A DNA stretch of 8,429 bases from Nitrososphaerales archaeon TH703. Its GTDB lineage: Archaea > Thermoproteota > Nitrososphaeria > Nitrososphaerales > Nitrososphaeraceae. The translations under genes were made by a program, and so were the position numbers. Positions 6,141-8,429 of this stretch are shown here, piece after piece (positions within the stretch are counted from its first letter, which is position 1; every line of letters starts with the position of its first letter). The stretch lies in NCBI GenBank assembly GCA_014523525.1, contig JAATVL010000279.1, forward strand, positions 1 through 8,429. Reading direction: 5' to 3'. The notes below the pieces were generated by a model. It had not been told where the DNA came from, ran no database searches, and saw only the letters and a list, made by a program, of their open reading frames with translations.

Positions 6141-6434
6141 TTGATTGAAGCAGAAAAAACCTTAATCCTAGGAGAAGAATACCATAATTTTATCTGCTCT
6201 ACAAGATGTAAAGCTACCAAAGATAGCTATACAAAGGCTCTTCGTCAGTTCATGAAGTTTAGGGAAATATCATCATGCAAAGAGCTCCTAAAGGATGAGT
6301 CTAGACCTACACAATCGTACATTATAGAATGGATGTTGTACCTCAAAGAGGTAAAAAACTTGTCTACCGCTTCCATAACATTGTATTGTTCGGCACTACG
6401 TCATTTTTATGATATGAATGATTACGTGGCTTAA
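6141..6434 (+). pseudogene. Tyrosine recombinase/integrase fragment, N-terminal core-binding domain only
   Basis: The 97 residues match the SAM-like N-terminal arm-binding/core-binding domain of phage-type integrases. The helix YHNFICSTRCKATKDSYTKAL is followed by RQFMKFREIS, a helix around IIEWMLYLKEV, and NLSTASITLYCSALRHFYDMND, the usual last helix before the catalytic domain. The reading frame then stops at TAA 6432-6434. The catalytic domain with its R...K/H..HxxR..Y residues is missing, and none of the three frames downstream resumes it before the next gene. It therefore cannot catalyse recombination by itself. The likely start is TTG 6141 (an in-frame stop lies at 6126-6128). It could be a decayed integrase left by an integrated element, or less likely a functional DNA-binding stub. 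The break point coincides with the 3' end of an opposite-strand ORF remnant. Confidence 0.7.
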
Positions 6435-6607
6435 ATATGCTCAAACTTATATGGATTCACATTATCAGCAGCAGCGGGTTCCAAAATCGTAACTCTAGCA
6501 TTATCAGTTCCACCGAACCCGACGTAATCTTTACCAGTATTAGTAACATATTGATATATTATTGAGTGGAGACTTTTTCTGTTTATTTCATATTCAGATA
6601 GGAAATT
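6431..6607 (-). pseudogene. Opposite-strand ORF remnant lacking a start codon
   Basis: On the minus strand a frame is open from 6607 down to TAA at 6431-6433, giving 58 codons bounded upstream by a stop at 6608-6610. It reads like real protein in its second half (TGKDYVGFGGTDNARVTILEP, then a C-terminus ending YKFEHI), with balanced amino acids. The first half contains no ATG, GTG or TTG, so it cannot be translated as it stands. I interpret it as the C-terminal end of a gene whose front has been lost or frameshifted. Its stop shares TTAA (6431-6434) with the stop of the integrase fragment. I do not recognise the family. A chance open frame is a real alternative. Confidence 0.3.
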
Positions 6608-6753
6608 TTAGGATTTTTTGAAATTAGAGGACTTTACCTAATGAGTTCGAATCCCATTCTCCGTGAATATAAAGTAATCTTGGAGCTGACACCGATAATT
6701 GTTCTATGTGGTTTATAATGTACCTTATTTCTACATAATTAGAGAAGATATAA
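6435..6753. other. 319-base stretch without an intact gene (putative recombination scar)
   Basis: Between the integrase fragment and the zinc-ribbon gene no intact gene is visible. The stretch contains the minus-strand ORF remnant (to 6607) and a tRNA T-arm-like sequence at 6641-6665. An AT-rich stretch with TTTATAAT at about 6711-6718 may be the promoter region of the zinc-ribbon gene. A minus-strand open frame at 6624-6944 overlaps the zinc-ribbon gene and is judged a shadow. Confidence 0.5.
6641..6665 (+). other. tRNA T-arm/3'-end-like sequence, possible attachment-site remnant
   Basis: This 25-base stretch mimics tRNA positions 49-73. A five-base stem (ATGAG with CCCAT, four of five pairs formed, one A-C mismatch) encloses a perfect TTCGAAT T-loop. 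Seven bases (TCTCCGT) resembling the 3' acceptor strand follow, then a G. No matching D-arm or anticodon arm is found upstream, so this is not a complete tRNA. Integrases often recombine into tRNA 3' ends and leave such partial copies, and an integrase fragment ends about 207 bases upstream. Similar GTTCGA words occur by chance inside coding regions here, so the call is tentative. Confidence 0.3.
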
Positions 6754-6948
6754 TTGTTAGAAAAGACATTGAAAAGTATCGAGCCCTTTACATCAAACCC
6801 AGAAAAGAATTCAAGATTCTGTGTTGGATGCGGAGAACCTGCAACCAACTTGGTCAAGTACGATACCGAGGGAGCGGTAATAATTGAGAAATATTGTGAT
6901 AAATGTGCCAAAGCAATTGAAGATAGTTCGCCAAAGCATGCCAATTAA
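6754..6948 (+). CDS. Small zinc-ribbon protein (CxxC-x21-CxxC)
   Basis: This hypothetical protein has 64 residues from the TTG at 6754; a second TTG at 6769 would give 59. It carries two cysteine pairs, FCVGCGEPA (C23, C26) and YCDKCAKAI (C48, C51), separated by 21 residues that look like two short beta strands (NLVKYDTE and AVIIEKY). This is a standard one-zinc ribbon. The N-terminus is polar and charged and could be disordered. In-frame TAA at 6751-6753 immediately precedes the TTG, so no longer reading exists. The 3' end overlaps the next gene by 11 bases (ATG at 6938), suggesting cotranscription and translational coupling. A role in protein or nucleic-acid binding is plausible for the fold but not shown. 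Confidence 0.75.
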   Translation: MLEKTLKSIEPFTSNPEKNSRFCVGCGEPATNLVKYDTEGAVIIEKYCDKCAKAIEDSSPKHAN

Positions 6949-7396
6949 TGAAACTGTAATGAAAGTCCTTCCGCACGTTATGAGAAATATCAATGAATTC
7001 AATATTCCGCCTGGTGATTCTAACGGTTATCAGATATTATATTTTGGTGTAAACTTGATACTTATGTTTGATTACAGGCTGTCTTTTGACATAGAGGTGG
7101 AGAATTCAAATGAACAAATTGGAGTTTTGATAATTAGTAGAAAAAACGTTCAGACTTGGAAAACTAATACCAATATCGAAGATATGACTATATATTATAA
7201 TAAACATGGAACAAGAATCAGCGATGTTTTTAAGCCATCAGTAAGTGATGCCTATGCATTTATTTTAGACAATAGGTCTTCATCTACAGAACATTATAAA
7301 ACAAAAAAGGTTGGAGTTACACTTATTCATGCCTGGCAACAAGAAGTAAAGCAATCACAACTAAAAGACAGGGAAGTTAGTGACTTTAAATCATAG
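6938..7396 (+). CDS. GOLD-like beta-sandwich protein, coupled to zinc-ribbon gene
   Basis: From ATG 6938 the protein has 152 residues. The C-terminal part, DAYAFILDNRSSS...KTKKVGVTLIHAW (about 103-133), resembles the closing strands of GOLD/emp24-type beta sandwiches, whose typical pattern is Y-x-F-x-x-DN-x-x-S followed by K-x-V. The earlier part (FNIPPGD... ILMFDYRLSFDIEVEN... VLIISRKNVQTW) alternates hydrophobic residues as beta strands do. No signal peptide or transmembrane segment is evident. The resemblance is from pattern memory, so the family is tentative. ATG 6938 overlaps the upstream zinc-ribbon gene by 11 bases. ATG 6959 would avoid overlap and give 145 residues. A longer reading from TTG 6884 would overlap the cysteine-containing end of the zinc ribbon and is unlikely. 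A cytoplasmic partner of the zinc-ribbon protein is an inference from the overlap only. Confidence 0.65.
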   Translation: MPINETVMKVLPHVMRNINEFNIPPGDSNGYQILYFGVNLILMFDYRLSFDIEVENSNEQIGVLIISRKNVQTWKTNTNIEDMTIYYNKHGTRISDVFKPSVSDAYAFILDNRSSSTEHYKTKKVGVTLIHAWQQEVKQSQLKDREVSDFKS

Positions 7397-7418
7397 TCAA
7401 TAAGTGGGTCTTAAAATC

Positions 7419-7436
7419 GTGTCAAATTTGATTCAC
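7419..7436. promoter_or_regulatory. Interrupted palindrome in the spacer before the NTF2-like gene
   Basis: TCAAATTTGA at 7422-7431 is a perfect 10-base palindrome. It is flanked by GTG (7419-7421) and, after two unpaired bases, CAC (7434-7436), giving an extended dyad. It lies 23 bases after the stop of the GOLD-like gene and about 100 bases before the next ATG. It could be an operator or a weak 3'-end hairpin, but there is no T-run directly after it, so a terminator role is less likely. Confidence 0.3.
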
Positions 7437-7538
7437 AAACCACTGGCCCCACATTTCAATATCATATCTAGCTATACTAAGTAAATTATTATTGTTTTTT
7501 AAATCATTATTAAAACTATAGTAGCATAATTAGTACTA

Positions 7539-7988
7539 ATGGATGAAGAAAAAGGCATAGAACAAAGGATAGAGAACAGCAATAGTAGATTCTACGAAGC
7601 ATTTGAATGCTTATCTATTGAAAAAATGGAAGAGGCCTGGAAACATAGCGATAATACTATCTGTATACATCCTGGTTGGGAGATGTTTACAGGTTGGACC
7701 GCTATACGGGAAAGTTGGACAAGGATATTTGAAAACACTAGGACGATTAAATTTTTTATTACAAATACAAAGATAAAAACATTTGAAAATATTGCAATAG
7801 TTGTTTGTTTAGAAAATATTGATACTGTTATAGATGACGAAAATATCTTTAGAATGGGTGTAATTGCTACAAATATCTTCGAAGAACAGAATGTCAAGAA
7901 CAATAGTGATTACAATAGTGAATGGCTAATGATACATCATCATGGTTCTGTAGTAACAAATTACATACCTCCTAACGTTTCTGTTTAA
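7539..7988 (+). CDS. NTF2/SnoaL-like domain protein
   Basis: The 149-residue protein has the alpha+beta cone plan of the NTF2/SnoaL superfamily. An N-terminal helix (NSRFYEAFECLSIEKMEEAWKH, interrupted) leads to the diagnostic ICIHPGWEMFTGWTAIRESWTRIF segment (about 42-65), which matches the family's hHPG-x-x-x-x-GW-x-x-I-x-x-SW pattern. Strands TIKFFITNTKIKTFENIAIVVCLENI, ATNIFEE and EWLMIHHHGSVV follow, and the W-x-x-x-HHH stretch lies near the end. Members include small enzymes, ligand-binding proteins and stress-linked proteins; many are called ketosteroid-isomerase-like. No catalytic set can be assigned safely. ATG 7539 has AT-rich promoter-like sequence 20-33 bases upstream (ATTATTAAAACTATA, 7506-7520). 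It appears to be transcribed alone, with 142 bases upstream. Confidence 0.8.
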   Translation: MDEEKGIEQRIENSNSRFYEAFECLSIEKMEEAWKHSDNTICIHPGWEMFTGWTAIRESWTRIFENTRTIKFFITNTKIKTFENIAIVVCLENIDTVIDDENIFRMGVIATNIFEEQNVKNNSDYNSEWLMIHHHGSVVTNYIPPNVSV

Positions 7989-8125
7989 TACTTGATATAA
8001 AACTGGAATCATCTATTACTTGAAAATGATAATAGTCCAAAGCTTAGATTCTTGTTTCTATCATGGGTAACAATAGTTTTATAACTTGTGTTGACATATT
8101 TGTAGATAGGGTTGGCAAATATCTA

Positions 8126-8429
8126 ATGGTTTCCAAGTTTCCATTTATCGCAAATGAATTTAGTGGAAAACGTGTTCTTGTAACAGGTGGGACTGCTGGT
8201 ATAGGTAAGGCTGTGGTAAGTCGCCTTCTTGAAGGCGGAGCCAAAGTTGTAACGACTGCACGCGAGAAAACAATGGATGATGAAATCCGTGAATATGAAT
8301 TTGTTCAGGCTGATTTGAGCACATCTGAAGGGTGCACAAAAGTAGTCAAAGAGGTAATTTCTCATTTGGGTGGCATAGATATTCTTGTAAATGTTGTGGG
8401 AGCATCATCTGCACCAAGCGGTGGTTTCA
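8126..8429 (+). CDS. Short-chain dehydrogenase/reductase, 3' end outside the window
   Basis: This is the N-terminal part of a cytoplasmic NAD(P)-dependent oxidoreductase of the SDR family; 101 codons are present before the window ends. The Rossmann entry is complete, with FSGKRVLVTGGTAGIGKAVV containing TGGTAGIG (about 20-27). ADLST follows (about 64-68), the adenine-ring aspartate region. ILVNVVGASSAPSGGF includes NVVG in place of the commoner NNAG. The catalytic Ser-Tyr-Lys residues would lie beyond the edge. A basic or polar residue after strand 2 (TTAREK) suggests NADP(H). ATG 8126 gives about a dozen residues before the fold, as is common. ATG 8063, in frame and without an intervening stop, would add 21 residues (MGNNSF...) and cannot be ruled out. 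The 137 bases before 8126 otherwise hold only a TTTTATAA-like box. Confidence 0.85.
   Translation, partial: MVSKFPFIANEFSGKRVLVTGGTAGIGKAVVSRLLEGGAKVVTTAREKTMDDEIREYEFVQADLSTSEGCTKVVKEVISHLGGIDILVNVVGASSAPSGGF

Noticed and set aside
6566..6665. A full tRNA gene with acceptor strands GTGGAGA and TCTCCGT
   Set aside because: The acceptor would need two wobble pairs, and no D-arm or anticodon arm can be drawn in the intervening bases.
6624..6944. A 106-codon minus-strand open frame over the zinc-ribbon gene
   Set aside because: It runs antisense to a frame with a clean zinc-ribbon pattern, and its own sequence shows no recognisable motif, so it is most likely a shadow.

Overview
The window looks archaeal, most likely from a low-GC ammonia-oxidising thaumarchaeon (class Nitrososphaeria). 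I infer this from several traits. Start codons sit roughly 20-35 bases downstream of TATA-like boxes with no convincing Shine-Dalgarno sites, which suggests leaderless transcripts. There is a stand-alone Lrp/AsnC effector (RAM) domain protein and several very small CxxC zinc proteins. There is also a RadA/RadB-like paralogue and AT-rich spacers. No rRNA, complete tRNA, CRISPR array or complete mobile element is visible. The assignment is by style and gene content only.

Layout from left to right. (1) 5-475 encodes a left-handed beta-helix acyltransferase of the WlbB/WbpD type; its 5' end lies at the window edge. (2) 476-789 is a spacer holding a 40-residue minus-strand zinc-knuckle protein (520-642), divergent from a CytX/NCS1 permease (790-2079). 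(3) A CHCC zinc-knuckle protein follows (about 2149-2472). (4) A 51-residue single-pass membrane protein (2625-2780) lies 14 bases ahead of a metal-dependent cyclase/kynurenine-formamidase family hydrolase (2795-3445). (5) A RAM-domain protein (3554-3826) converges with, and overlaps by 19 bases, a class V PLP-fold enzyme (3808-5016, minus). (6) Only 36 bases separate that enzyme from a divergent RecA/RadB-like protein lacking a recognisable Walker A motif (5053-5727). The RecA-like gene in turn converges on a three-helix membrane protein (5724-6056, minus). (7) 6141-6753 looks like an insertion/deletion scar. It holds the N-terminal domain of a tyrosine recombinase cut off before its catalytic domain, an opposite-strand ORF remnant with no start codon, and a tRNA T-arm-like sequence. 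(8) A zinc-ribbon protein (6754-6948) overlaps a GOLD-like beta-sandwich protein (6938-7396). (9) An NTF2/SnoaL-like protein (7539-7988) follows. (10) The last gene is a short-chain dehydrogenase/reductase cut by the right edge (8126 onward).

The genes do not form one obvious pathway. The units with positional support are the membrane peptide plus cyclase pair, the 36-base divergent promoter between the PLP enzyme and the RecA-like protein, and the overlapping zinc-ribbon/GOLD-like pair. The most unusual items are the RecA-like protein without Walker A, two tiny proteins with the same CxxC-x21-CxxC spacing, and the recombination scar around 6431-6665. I do not see a clear, complete new system; these are the leads I can support.
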